Part shown: in pieces, positions 20,169 to 28,269 of the stretch
Position numbering within the stretch: the first letter of the stretch is position 1
How the letters are laid out: the number at the start of each line of letters is the position of its first letter
Assembly (NCBI RefSeq): GCF_028649455.1
Contig: NZ_JAQSIO010000006.1
Span: forward strand, 62,001 to 126,000
DNA: 64,000 nt
Direction of reading: 5' to 3'
DNA from: Curvibacter microcysteis
GTDB lineage: Bacteria > Pseudomonadota > Gammaproteobacteria > Burkholderiales > Burkholderiaceae_C
Position numbers and translations under genes: made by a program
Notes under the pieces: model-generated
Database searches by the model: none
Seen by the model: the letters and a program-made list of their open reading frames with translations, nothing else
What the model was told of the DNA's origin: nothing

Positions 20169-23096
20169 TTATTTGAGGTGCTTGCCGACGATCCCAGCGA
20201 GCTCGAACATCGTGATCTGCGGCTTGCCAAACACCGGCAGCAGCTTGGCGTCGGCGTTGATGGCGCGCTTGTTGGCGCTGTCTTGCAGGCCGTTGGCCTT
20301 CACGTAGTCCCAGACCTTCTTGATCACCTCGGTGCGGGCCACGGCCTCACCACCGATGACGGCGGCGAGTTCGGTGCTTGGCGTCAGGCCGCTGCCCGGG
20401 GTGGTCTTGCGCGGGGCCTTGGGCGTTTTCACGGCGCTCTTGGCCGCGCTCTTGCCGGCAGCCTTCTTGGCCGCAGGCGCGGCCTTGGCGGCGGCCCCCG
20501 TGGCCGTCTTGCGCGGCGGGAACTTGCTGGCGCGCGGCTCGAACTCGAAGTTCACCTTGTTGGCCGTGGCGTCCCAGGCCAGGAAGGCCTTGAAGTTGCG
20601 GCGCGTGCGCATGCTGACGAACTTGTCGAGCAGGTCGGTCTTGCCGGTGCTCAGTAGCTTGTGCATCTGCTCGCGCTCCACCGGTTGCTGCAGGATGATC
20701 TTGCCGCTCTTGAAGTCGCAGCTGGGCGTGGGCTGTTCTGCGGTCGGCACCGAGTGGCTGCAGACGTAGTTGCTGCCGTGCTCGAACACGGCTGAGCCGC
20801 ATTTGGGGCAAGGGCCCAGGGATTCTTGCGCGCTGAAGTCCTGCAGCTCGCCGCTTTCTTCGCCGTCCTTGTCGTCACCGAAGTCGAACTCGAGCTTCCA
20901 GTTCTGGTCTTCTTCGCTGAAGTTGAGGCCGATCTCGGCGGTGAAGGGCCAGCCGGCCTTGGAGCGGAAGCCGTCCAGCGGACCGATCTTCTTGTCGCGC
21001 AGGAAGATCTCGGCTTCATCGGGCTCGAAGGTGCGGCCGGCCGGCGACTTGGTGAAGGAGAAGCCGCAGCCCTCGCTGTGACCGTCAGCGCCGGTGCAGC
21101 TGTAGCGGCGGTAGTTCTCTTTGACCACGCCCGCGCACTTGGGGCAAGGCGTGGACAGGGTGGCGTAGTCACCGGGCACGGTGTCGCGGTCGTACTCTTT
21201 GGCCTTTTTGACGATGTGCTCGGTCATGGCCGCGATCTGCTGCATGAAGTCTTCGCGGCTGAGCAGGCCTTTTTCCATTTGCGTGAGCTTGTACTCCCAC
21301 TCCCCGGTCAGCTCGGGGCGCGAGAGTTCTTCCACGCCCAGGCCGCGCAGCAGGGTCATGAGCTGGAAGGCCTTGGCGGTGGGGGTCATCTCCCGGCCTT
21401 CGCGCAGCATGTATTTCTCGAGGATCAGACCTTCGATGATGGCCGCGCGCGTGGCTGGCGTGCCCAAGCCCTTTTCCTGCATGGCTTCGCGCAGCTCTTC
21501 GTCTTCGACCATCTTGCCCGCGCCTTCCATGGCGCCCAGCAAGGTGGCTTCGGAGTAGCGTGCGGGCGGGCGGGTCTTCAGGCCCTTGGCGTCCACGCTC
21601 TCGGCCAGTGGCTTCTCGCCCGGCGCCACCGGCACCAGGTTCTGGCCCTTGTCACCGTCCTTGGCGTCGCTGACTTCGGCGGCGGCTTCCTTGCCGTAGA
21701 TGGCCAGCCAACCGGGCTTGACCAGCACCTTGCCCTCGGTCTTGAAGTGGTGTTCCTGCACTTGGCTGATGCGGGTCGTGACCTGGTATTCCGCGCTGGG
21801 GAAGAACACCGCCATGAAGCGGCGCACCACCAGGTCGTACAGCTTTTGCTCGGCGTCGCTCAGGCCGCTGGGGGCTTGCAGCGTCGGGATGATGGCAAAG
21901 TGATCACTGACCTTGGCGTTGTCGAAGATGCGCTTGGACGGCCGGATGTAGCCGTTGTTGAGCGCCGTCAGCGCGTGCGGCGCCAGGTGGCGCATGTCGC
22001 TGTCGGCCAGCATTTCGAAGGTCTGCTTGGCCACCGGCACATAGTCTTCGGGCAGGGCGCGCGAGTCGGTCCGGGGGTAGGTCAGGGCCTTGTGGCGTTC
22101 GTACAGGCTTTGCGCCAGGGCCAGCGTGGTCTTGGCGCTGAAGCCGAATTTGCCGTTGGCTTCGCGCTGCAGCGAGGTCAGGTCAAACAGCAGCGGCGAG
22201 GCCTGGGTGGTGGGCTTGCTCTCTTCGGTCACGCTGGCCGGGCGGCCGCGTGTGGCGTCGGCAATGGCCTGGGCCTGGGCCGCGCTCCAGACGCGATCGG
22301 CGCGCTTCTCGGCGTCTTCGGGGTCTTTCTTGTGCTTGGGGTCGAACCACTTGCCCGCGTACTCGCCGGCGGCGGCGCCGAAGCTGGCATGGATTTCCCA
22401 GTAGTCGCGGCTGACGAACTTGCGGATTTGCTCTTCGCGCTCCACCACCACGGCCAGCGTGGGGGTCTGCACCCGGCCCACGGTGGTCAGGAAGAAGCCG
22501 CCGTCGCGCGAGTTGAAGGCGGTCATGGCGCGGGTGCCGTTGATGCCCACCAGCCAGTCGGCCTCCGAGCGGCTGCGCGCGGCGCTGGCCAGGCCGGCCA
22601 TCTGCGCTTCGCTGCGCAGCTTGTCAAAGCCGTCGCGGATGGCCTGGGGCGTCATGGACTGCAGCCACAGGCGCTTCACGGGCTTGCCCAGGGACTGGTA
22701 CTGGCCGCCTTTTTGGCCGCCGGCATATTGCTCGATCAAGCGGAAGATCAGCTCCCCTTCGCGGCCCGCGTCACAGGCGTTGACGAGGTTGCTGACGTCC
22801 TTGCGCTTGGCCAGCTTGACCACGGCGTTGAGCCGGCTCTTGGTCTTGTCCACGGGCTTGAGGTCGAAGAAAGGCGGAATCACGGGCAGGTTGGCAAAGC
22901 TCCACTTGCCGCGTTTCACGTCGAATTGCTCGGGGGCCTGGATTTCCACCAGGTGGCCCACGGCGCTGGTCACCACAAAACGGTCGTTTTCGAAATGGTC
23001 GTCGTGCTTCTCGAACTTGCCTGCCGTCGGGGTGAGCGCCCGCACGATGTCCTGAGCCACCGAGGGTTTTTCAGCAATCACCAGAGTTTTTGTCAT
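20169..23096 (-). CDS. topB: DNA topoisomerase III with H1-like linker and C-terminal SWIB domain
   Basis: Type IA topoisomerase, 975 residues, that passes DNA strands and can resolve recombination or replication intermediates. Toprim domain from residue 1 (KTLVIAEKPSVAQDIVRAL, DAGREGE at 109-115). The catalytic Tyr340 is in LTYPRTDS and GRVQTPTLA is at 207-215. Two zinc-binding patches follow (CPKCAGVV...CTGADGHSEGC and CPKCGSAVFEHG...C). Residues about 859-903 are an Ala/Lys/Pro-rich stretch like a histone H1 tail. Residues 904-975 form a SWIB/MDM2-type domain (VARTEVIKKVWDYVKANGLQ ... LLPVFGKPQITMFELAGIVGKHLK). The start MTKTLVIAEK is chosen over a Met seven codons upstream. It is divergent from the SET gene. 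Confidence 0.95.
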   Translation of the reverse strand: MTKTLVIAEKPSVAQDIVRALTPTAGKFEKHDDHFENDRFVVTSAVGHLVEIQAPEQFDVKRGKWSFANLPVIPPFFDLKPVDKTKSRLNAVVKLAKRKDVSNLVNACDAGREGELIFRLIEQYAGGQKGGQYQSLGKPVKRLWLQSMTPQAIRDGFDKLRSEAQMAGLASAARSRSEADWLVGINGTRAMTAFNSRDGGFFLTTVGRVQTPTLAVVVEREEQIRKFVSRDYWEIHASFGAAAGEYAGKWFDPKHKKDPEDAEKRADRVWSAAQAQAIADATRGRPASVTEESKPTTQASPLLFDLTSLQREANGKFGFSAKTTLALAQSLYERHKALTYPRTDSRALPEDYVPVAKQTFEMLADSDMRHLAPHALTALNNGYIRPSKRIFDNAKVSDHFAIIPTLQAPSGLSDAEQKLYDLVVRRFMAVFFPSAEYQVTTRISQVQEHHFKTEGKVLVKPGWLAIYGKEAAAEVSDAKDGDKGQNLVPVAPGEKPLAESVDAKGLKTRPPARYSEATLLGAMEGAGKMVEDEELREAMQEKGLGTPATRAAIIEGLILEKYMLREGREMTPTAKAFQLMTLLRGLGVEELSRPELTGEWEYKLTQMEKGLLSREDFMQQIAAMTEHIVKKAKEYDRDTVPGDYATLSTPCPKCAGVVKENYRRYSCTGADGHSEGCGFSFTKSPAGRTFEPDEAEIFLRDKKIGPLDGFRSKAGWPFTAEIGLNFSEEDQNWKLEFDFGDDKDGEESGELQDFSAQESLGPCPKCGSAVFEHGSNYVCSHSVPTAEQPTPSCDFKSGKIILQQPVEREQMHKLLSTGKTDLLDKFVSMRTRRNFKAFLAWDATANKVNFEFEPRASKFPPRKTATGAAAKAAPAAKKAAGKSAAKSAVKTPKAPRKTTPGSGLTPSTELAAVIGGEAVARTEVIKKVWDYVKANGLQDSANKRAINADAKLLPVFGKPQITMFELAGIVGKHLK

Positions 23097-23162
23097 TTCA
23101 GCGTCTTCCCTTTTCAAGGTCCGGCCCGAGGCTGGTCTGCCAGCCTCCTACAATCCGGGTTT

Positions 23163-23204
23163 CGCGCGCACATGCACGCACACGTGCACGTGTATGCACG
23201 CGCA
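23163..23204. repeat. 42-bp strictly alternating pyrimidine-purine tract (Z-DNA-prone)
   Basis: Every base from 23163 to 23204 alternates pyrimidine and purine without a break, mostly as CG and CA/TG steps. It contains a 14-bp perfect palindrome, ACACGTGCACGTGT, at 23180-23193 and two copies of ATGCACG (23172-23178 and 23194-23200). It lies between divergent topB and SET starts. It has the composition expected to flip to Z-DNA under negative supercoiling; that behaviour is inferred. Confidence 0.85.
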
Positions 23205-23236
23205 GGTGCCCTTTCAAATTAACAGAGTTTTTGGTC

Positions 23237-23821
23237 ATGTCTGCAAAAGCCCCCGTGAATTCCGGTCGCCGCATTCAAACACGTCGCTCAGGCGTGCACG
23301 GCAGGGGCGTGTTTGCGGTGCAGGACATCGCCGAGGGCGAAACCGTGATCGAGTACGTGGGCGAAGTCATCACTTGGGATGAAGCCCAGGACCGCCACCC
23401 GCACGACCCGAACGACCCCAACCACACCTTCTATTTCCACGTCGATGAAGACCGGGTGATCGACGCGCTCAACGGGGGCAACTCCTCGCGATGGATCAAC
23501 CACAGCTGCGACCCCAATTGCATCGCTGACGAAGAAGACGGCCGCATCTTCATCAAGGCGCTGCGCAACATCTACGCGGGCGAAGAGCTGAACTACGACT
23601 ACGGCCTGATCATCGACGAGCGCTACACGCCCAAGCTCAAAGCCGAGTACCCCTGCTGGTGCGGCGCCGAGGCCTGCCGCGGCACCTTGCTGGCGCCCAA
23701 GCGGCGTCCCGCCACGCCCAAGATTCCGCCCCAGCGCAAGGCGCAGGCGGCGGGCAAGGCGGCCTCTCCGGCCCAGCCCCAGCGCTCGGCCCAGTCCCCG
23801 GCCAAGCCGGCCCGCCGCTGA
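23237..23821 (+). CDS. SET-domain protein lysine methyltransferase with basic C-terminal tail
   Basis: A 194-residue protein with a complete small SET domain, the fold of histone lysine methyltransferases. RRSGVHGRGVFAVQDIAEGETVIEYVGEVI opens the domain. RWINHSCDPNC at 85-95 is the AdoMet/pseudoknot motif, GEELNYDYG at 115-123 holds the catalytic Tyr, and the post-SET zinc site CWCGAEAC is at C140, C142, C147. Residues 153-194 are a Lys/Arg/Pro/Ala tail resembling a histone tail. Bacterial substrates of such proteins are mostly unknown; a basic DNA-binding protein is a reasonable guess. It is divergent from topB and is followed after 11 bases by birA, so it probably leads that transcript. The start MSAKAPVNSG follows the alternating tract. 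Confidence 0.9.
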   Translation: MSAKAPVNSGRRIQTRRSGVHGRGVFAVQDIAEGETVIEYVGEVITWDEAQDRHPHDPNDPNHTFYFHVDEDRVIDALNGGNSSRWINHSCDPNCIADEEDGRIFIKALRNIYAGEELNYDYGLIIDERYTPKLKAEYPCWCGAEACRGTLLAPKRRPATPKIPPQRKAQAAGKAASPAQPQRSAQSPAKPARR

Positions 23822-23832
23822 GCCCGCCCGCC

Positions 23833-24675
23833 ATGAGCAACCACCCCGTGGTGCGTTGGCCCGCCGAGGCGGTGTGGGAGGCGGTGCAGCCGCTGTGGCC
23901 AGACTTTTCGGTCGAGGTGCTGCCCGAGATCGACTCCACCAACACCGAGCTGATGCGCCGTGCCCGCGCTGGGCGCGATGAGCGCGTGCTGCTGGTGGCC
24001 GAGCGCCAGACGGCCGGCCGCGGCCGCCTGGGCCGGGTCTGGCAAAGCGGTGTGGAGGGCAGCCTGGGCGAAGCCGCCGAGGGCCCGCCCTCGCTGATGA
24101 TGTCCCTGGGTTTGCCGCTGGCGCCACGCGATTGGTCGGGCCTGTCGCTGGCCGTGGGCCTGTCTTTGGTGGAGTCCTTGGATCCTGATGGTCGGTCTGG
24201 CTTGGGGCTCAAGTGGCCCAATGACCTGTGGCTGCAGGACCGCAAGGTGGGCGGCATCTTGATCGAGACCGCCGGCGCTGGGGCGGTCGCTGCCGGCCAA
24301 GCGGTGCCGCCGCGCTATGTGGTGATGGGCATTGGGCTCAATGTGCTGCCGCGCCAGGCGGAAGGCCTGTCCACCGCCCCGGCGTGCCTGCGTGATTTTT
24401 GGCCCGAGGCCAGCGCGCCCAGCGCCTTGGAGCGCGTCGTGCCCGACCTGGCACGCACCGTACATGATTTTGTCGAGCAGGGCTTTGCGCCCTTGCATGC
24501 GCGTTTTGCCGCACGCGATGTCCTGCGTGGCCGTGAGGTGCGCACCAGCGACGGGTCGGAGGGCACGTCCCTGGGGGTGGGCGCGGACGGTGCTTTGCTC
24601 GTGCATACTCGTCACGGCACCCAGGCCATCCACAGTTCCGAGGTGAGCGTCCGGCCCCTGGCTGCCCCCCGTTGA
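23833..24675 (+). CDS. birA: Biotin--[acetyl-CoA-carboxylase] ligase
   Basis: Activates biotin to biotinyl-AMP and attaches it to the carboxyl carrier protein of acetyl-CoA carboxylase. The 280 residues contain only the catalytic and C-terminal domains; the DNA-binding N-terminus of E. coli BirA is absent, so it is probably not a biotin repressor. Seen: EVLPEIDSTNTELMRRA, the biotin/ATP loop GRGRLGRVW, and LGLKWPNDLWLQDRKVGGILIET. A non-conserved insert (SGVEGSLGEAAEGPP) follows the GRGRLGR loop. Start: ATG at 23833, 11 bases after the SET gene, with no strong ribosome site visible. Confidence 0.92.
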   Translation: MSNHPVVRWPAEAVWEAVQPLWPDFSVEVLPEIDSTNTELMRRARAGRDERVLLVAERQTAGRGRLGRVWQSGVEGSLGEAAEGPPSLMMSLGLPLAPRDWSGLSLAVGLSLVESLDPDGRSGLGLKWPNDLWLQDRKVGGILIETAGAGAVAAGQAVPPRYVVMGIGLNVLPRQAEGLSTAPACLRDFWPEASAPSALERVVPDLARTVHDFVEQGFAPLHARFAARDVLRGREVRTSDGSEGTSLGVGADGALLVHTRHGTQAIHSSEVSVRPLAAPR

Positions 24676-24711
24676 ACGCCCCTCTGCCACCGAAAGACAC
24701 CGCCCTCACCC

Positions 24712-25368
24712 ATGCGCTTGCTCCTTGTTTTGCTGCTGCTGGCCAACGGGGCCTACTTTGCGTGGAGCCAGGGCCACCTGGCGGCTTGGGGCTGGGCCCC
24801 GGCCAATCCCTCCGAGCCGCAGCGCCTGGCGCAGCAGATCAAGCCCGAGGCGCTCAAGGTCTTGAGCGCTGAAGAAAGCCACCGGCTCACGGCGGCTGCC
24901 GAGGCCGCCGCAGAAGCCTCCAAGGAGTGCCTGGTGGCTGGGCCTTTGGATGAGAAACAGGCCGCTGCTTTGCGCCCTGTGCTGGCGCAGTCCCTGGATG
25001 AGAAGGCCTGGAGCCTGGAGCCCGTGACCCTGCCAGGGCGCTGGGTCATCTACATGGGCCGCTACGCGGATGTCGATACCCTGAACCGCAAGAAGGCCGA
25101 ATTGCGCGCGCGCCGCATTCCTTTCGAGCCGGTGGGCAACCCGGCGCTGGAGCCCGGGCTGTCGCTGGGCAGCTTCTCCAGCCCCGGGGCGGCCAACGAA
25201 GAACTCAATGCGTTGTCGCAGCGCGGCGTGCGCACGGCCCGCGTCCAGCAAGAGCGGGCCGACGCCAAGGGCTTCAGCCTCAAGCTGCCGGCGGTGGATG
25301 AGGCGATCAAGGCCAAGCTCGACCCGGTGCGCGATCAGTTGGCTGGCAAGACCCTGCGTCCCTGCTGA
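24712..25368 (+). CDS. SPOR-domain-like membrane-anchored protein
   Basis: A 218-residue protein with one N-terminal membrane anchor (RLLLVLLLLANGAYFAW) and a periplasmic remainder. Residues about 70-175 resemble a SPOR (septal peptidoglycan-binding) repeat: CLVAGPLDEKQAAALRPVLAQ, WVIYMGRYADVDTLNRKKAELRARRIPFEPV and LSLGSFSSPGAANEELNALSQRGVRTARV. SPOR domains bind denuded glycan at division sites. The gene lies 36 bases after birA on the same strand; in related genomes genes of this type often sit near birA. The domain call is by pattern and is moderately sure. Confidence 0.72.
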   Translation: MRLLLVLLLLANGAYFAWSQGHLAAWGWAPANPSEPQRLAQQIKPEALKVLSAEESHRLTAAAEAAAEASKECLVAGPLDEKQAAALRPVLAQSLDEKAWSLEPVTLPGRWVIYMGRYADVDTLNRKKAELRARRIPFEPVGNPALEPGLSLGSFSSPGAANEELNALSQRGVRTARVQQERADAKGFSLKLPAVDEAIKAKLDPVRDQLAGKTLRPC

Positions 25369-25388
25369 GCGCCGGCGCTGGCGCCGTT

Positions 25389-26843
25389 TCAGCTCGGCAG
25401 GCCTTCCGGGCTGGTCGAGACAAAGCGCACGGTGAAGCAGGCGCCCGGCGCGGCCTGGCCCGGATGGGCGTCGGTCAGGGTCAGCGTGGCCTCGTGCTGG
25501 CGCGCGATTTCCAGCACGATCGGCAGGCCCAGGCCGGAGCCGTCCGCATCGGTGCCCAAGGCCCGGTAAAAAGGCTGGAACACCAGTTCGCGTTCGGCCA
25601 CGGGGATGCCCGGGCCGGAGTCTTCCACTTGCAGCAGCAGGGTGCGGCTGAAGGTGTCGGCCAGCACGCGGGCGGTGACCACGCCGGGACGCTCGGCGCT
25701 GGACGGCGTGTAGTTGATGGCGTTGTCCACCAGGTTGCGGATCAGCTCCTTGACCAGGGTCGGGTTGCCTTGCAGCTGCACCCCGGGGGTGCCGGGGGAG
25801 GCGCCGTCGTAGCCCAGGTCGATGCGTTTTTCGAGCGCGCGCGGCACGGAGTCCTGCACCACCTCCATGGTCAGCCGGGCCAAATCGCAGGGCTGGCGTG
25901 CCAGGGCCGCGCCGCTGTTCTCCGCCCGGGCCAGGGCCAGCAGCTGGTTGACGGTGTGGGTGGCGCGGATGCTGGAGCGTCCGATTTGCTTGAGCGACTG
26001 CTTGAGCTCATCGGTGCTGGTGCCTTCACGCTGCGCCAGGTCGGCCTGCATGCGCAGGCCCGCCAAGGGGGTTTTGAGCTGGTGCGCGGCGTCGGCCAGA
26101 AAGCGTTTCTGGGTCGCAATCGAGTCGTTGAGCCGGGTCAGCAAGTCGTTCACCGAGGACACCAGGGGCGCCACCTCCATGGGCACGGCCTTGTCGTCCA
26201 GCGGGCTCAGGTCATCCGGGTCGCGGGCGCGGATGCGCTCTTCCAACTGGGACAGTGGCTTGATGCCGCGCGCCAGCGCCAGCCACACCAGCAGCACAGC
26301 CAGTGGCAGGATGACGAACTGCGGCAGCATCACGCCCTTGATGATTTCGGTGGCCAGCACGGAGCGCTTTTCGCGCGTCTCGGCCACCTGCACCAGCGCA
26401 GGTTCGGCGTTTTCCAGCGGCAGGCGCACCCAGATGTAGGCCACACGCACTTCCAGGCCCTTGAGCTCGTCGTCGCGCAGTCGCACCACGCCAATGACGG
26501 TTTTGTCTTCCTCGGTGGGCAAGGGCAGCTCGCGTTCGCCGGACAAATACTCGCCACGCGTGCCCATCACCTGGTAGTACACCATGTCGGAGTCGTCGGC
26601 GCGCAGCAGCTCGCTGGCGGGCTGGGGCAGGTTGAAGTTGGCCCGGTTGTTCTGCACCGTGATGAGCTGAGCCAGCGCCTGCACGTTGTACTCCAGCGCA
26701 CGGTCAAAGGGCTTGTTGGCAATGCCCTGTGCGACCAGCCAGGTCAGCGCCAGGCTGACCGGCCACAGCAGCAGCAGCGGCGTGAGCATCCAGTCCAGGA
26801 TTTCGCCGAACAGCGAGCGCTGCTCACGCTGGAAGATTTTCAA
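25389..26843 (-). CDS. Sensor histidine kinase, TctE-like
   Basis: A 484-residue membrane histidine kinase. Two membrane helices (about 19-40 and 168-192) flank a periplasmic domain of the kind found in TctE/QseC-type kinases (NVQALAQLITVQNNRANFNLP ... MVYYQVMGTRGEYLSG). A HAMP linker is followed by the phosphoacceptor His254 in DAAHQLKTPLAGLRMQADLA, the N box RNLVDNAINYTP and the G boxes DSGPGIPVAERELVFQPF and GLGLPIVLEIA. The start lies 10 bases after the response regulator stop, so the pair is one operon. By analogy with TctDE it may respond to di/tricarboxylates; no transporter is adjacent to test that. Confidence 0.92.
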   Translation of the reverse strand: MKIFQREQRSLFGEILDWMLTPLLLLWPVSLALTWLVAQGIANKPFDRALEYNVQALAQLITVQNNRANFNLPQPASELLRADDSDMVYYQVMGTRGEYLSGERELPLPTEEDKTVIGVVRLRDDELKGLEVRVAYIWVRLPLENAEPALVQVAETREKRSVLATEIIKGVMLPQFVILPLAVLLVWLALARGIKPLSQLEERIRARDPDDLSPLDDKAVPMEVAPLVSSVNDLLTRLNDSIATQKRFLADAAHQLKTPLAGLRMQADLAQREGTSTDELKQSLKQIGRSSIRATHTVNQLLALARAENSGAALARQPCDLARLTMEVVQDSVPRALEKRIDLGYDGASPGTPGVQLQGNPTLVKELIRNLVDNAINYTPSSAERPGVVTARVLADTFSRTLLLQVEDSGPGIPVAERELVFQPFYRALGTDADGSGLGLPIVLEIARQHEATLTLTDAHPGQAAPGACFTVRFVSTSPEGLPS

Positions 26844-26852
26844 AGCAGGGGC

Positions 26853-27527
26853 CTAGCTGGGGATTTTTTCGAGGCAGTAGCCCAGGCCGCGCACGGTGGC
26901 GATGCGGATGGGCCCGCGCTCGATCTTCTTGCGCAGGCGGTGGATGTAGACCTCGATGGCGTTGTTGCTGACCTCCTCGCCCCATTCGCACAGGCGCTCC
27001 ACCAGCTGGTCTTTGCTGACCAGGCGGCCAGCGCGCTGCAGCAGCACTTCGAGCAGGCCCAGTTCGCGGGCCGACAGCTCGACCATCTTGCCGTCGATGG
27101 TGGCCACGCGACCCGCCTGGTCGTAGACCAGCGGGCCATGCTTGATGGCGCTGCTGGTGCCGCCCATGCCGCGTCGGGTCAGCGCGCGCACGCGGGCTTC
27201 CAGTTCTTGCAGCGAAAAGGGCTTGGCCATGTAATCGTCGGCGCCGTAGTCCAAGCCTTTGACGCGTTCTTCGACGCTGTCTGCGGCGGTCAACACCAGC
27301 ACTGGCAGGGCCGAGCCGCGGCTGCGCAGGCGCTTGAGCACCTCCAGCCCGTGCATGCGCGGCAGCCCCAGGTCCAGGATCAGCAGATCGAACTCGTTGT
27401 TCGTCATCAGGGCGGCATCGGCCTCGGTGCCGCTGGCCACATGGTCCACCGCCGCGCCCGAGGCGCGCAGGGTGCGCAGCAAACCATCGGCCAGCACCTG
27501 GTCGTCTTCGGCAATCAGAATTCTCAT
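26853..27527 (-). CDS. OmpR-family response regulator, TctD-like
   Basis: A 224-residue DNA-binding response regulator. Receiver domain: acidic pair in RILIAEDDQVLADGL, phosphoacceptor Asp52 in DLLILDLGLPRMHGLEVL, Thr in VLVLTAADSVEERVKGLDYGADDYMAKPF with the conserved Lys. Winged-helix output domain: LVYDQAGRVATIDGKMVELSARELGLLEVLLQ to EVYIHRLRKKI and VRGLGYCLE. The start MRILIAEDD is preceded by a good ggag site. It comes first in an operon with the TctE-like kinase. Confidence 0.94.
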   Translation of the reverse strand: MRILIAEDDQVLADGLLRTLRASGAAVDHVASGTEADAALMTNNEFDLLILDLGLPRMHGLEVLKRLRSRGSALPVLVLTAADSVEERVKGLDYGADDYMAKPFSLQELEARVRALTRRGMGGTSSAIKHGPLVYDQAGRVATIDGKMVELSARELGLLEVLLQRAGRLVSKDQLVERLCEWGEEVSNNAIEVYIHRLRKKIERGPIRIATVRGLGYCLEKIPS

Positions 27528-27641
27528 GGGGTCTCCTGGGCGGTGGGGGCGCGTGGGCCCCATGGCTAAATTTTAGGCGCGATGGCGAGGCCTGCCGACC
27601 TGGCAAAACCCGGTGTTGATCCTCTGGCCTTGAGGGCGGGC

Positions 27642-28127
27642 TCAGGCGCCCGCGTAGGCCTCCAGGCCCAGTGCCACCACGGTGGCGACTTCGACGCCCA
27701 CCGCTTGGCGGAACTCGGCTTCGGCCTGGGCCACCGCGTCGCGGAAGGCCTGCAGCCAGGTCAGACCGGTGGCGGTGAAGCACACGCGCCGGGCGCGTGC
27801 GTCCAGCGGGTCGGGCTCGCGCCGCACCAGGCCCCAGGCCTCGCACTGCGTCACCAGGTCGGCCATGGCCTGTTTGCTCATGCCAGCGCTGGCAGCCAGG
27901 TCGGTCAGGCGGGACCCCTCCAGGGCCAGGTGGCGCGTGATGTGGATGTGGGCGGCGCTGACCTGGGCCCGGGCGGCGAGGTTGGACAGGGCCAGCGGCA
28001 CTTCAATGTTGTGCGCCATCAGGGTCAACACCCGTTCGTCGAAGCGGCGCAGCGCGTGGCCCATCAGGCGGCCCAGGTGGGTCTGGCGCCACGCATCATC
28101 GGGGTGGGGAAGGGCTTGCATGGTCAT
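27642..28127 (-). CDS. MarR-family transcriptional regulator
   Basis: A 161-residue winged-helix regulator. The recognition region is ALSNLAARAQVSAAHIHITRHLALEGSRLTDLAASAGMSKQAMADLVTQCEAWGLVRREPDPLDARARRVCFTATG, the typical MarR layout including the wing. The ligand is unknown. The start may be this ATG or the Met two codons on. A 19-bp inverted repeat lies 9 bases upstream of the start, where an autoregulatory operator would be expected. It is divergent from recA across 142 bases. Confidence 0.88.
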   Translation of the reverse strand: MTMQALPHPDDAWRQTHLGRLMGHALRRFDERVLTLMAHNIEVPLALSNLAARAQVSAAHIHITRHLALEGSRLTDLAASAGMSKQAMADLVTQCEAWGLVRREPDPLDARARRVCFTATGLTWLQAFRDAVAQAEAEFRQAVGVEVATVVALGLEAYAGA

Positions 28128-28135
28128 GATTTTAA

Positions 28136-28154
28136 TAGTCAGGCAAACTGACTA
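28136..28154. promoter_or_regulatory. Inverted repeat, probable MarR operator
   Basis: Perfect 7-bp arms TAGTCAG / CTGACTA with a 5-bp spacer (GCAAA), immediately upstream of the MarR start. Size and symmetry suit a MarR dimer. The binding assignment is inferred from position. Confidence 0.6.
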
Positions 28155-28192
28155 AAAAATCAGAGATATTTTTTCAAGGCTTGCGTAAACTA

Positions 28193-28225
28193 CTGTTCAA
28201 GCATCCAGCCTGTGACCAATCACAG
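28193..28225. promoter_or_regulatory. LexA (SOS) box, with a degenerate second copy
   Basis: 28210-28225 reads CTGTGACCAATCACAG, a perfect CTGT-N8-ACAG LexA box whose arms CTGTGA/TCACAG are also fully palindromic, 45 bases before the recA start. Directly beside it, 28193-28208 reads CTGTTCAAGCATCCAG, which keeps CTG-N10-CAG but not the full arm. Repression of recA by LexA is the expected role. Confidence 0.78.
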
Positions 28226-28269
28226 TGCTGACCCACCGGTTCTCAGACACACACATCAGGAGTCACACC

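Noticed and set aside
20826-23222. 798-residue plus-strand open frame opposite topB
   Set aside because: Shadow of topB; no recognisable domain and a composition typical of reversed high-GC genes.
28210-28225. TGTGA/TCACA halves as a CRP-type site
   Set aside because: The spacer is 4 bases instead of 6, while the same bases give a perfect LexA box in front of recA.
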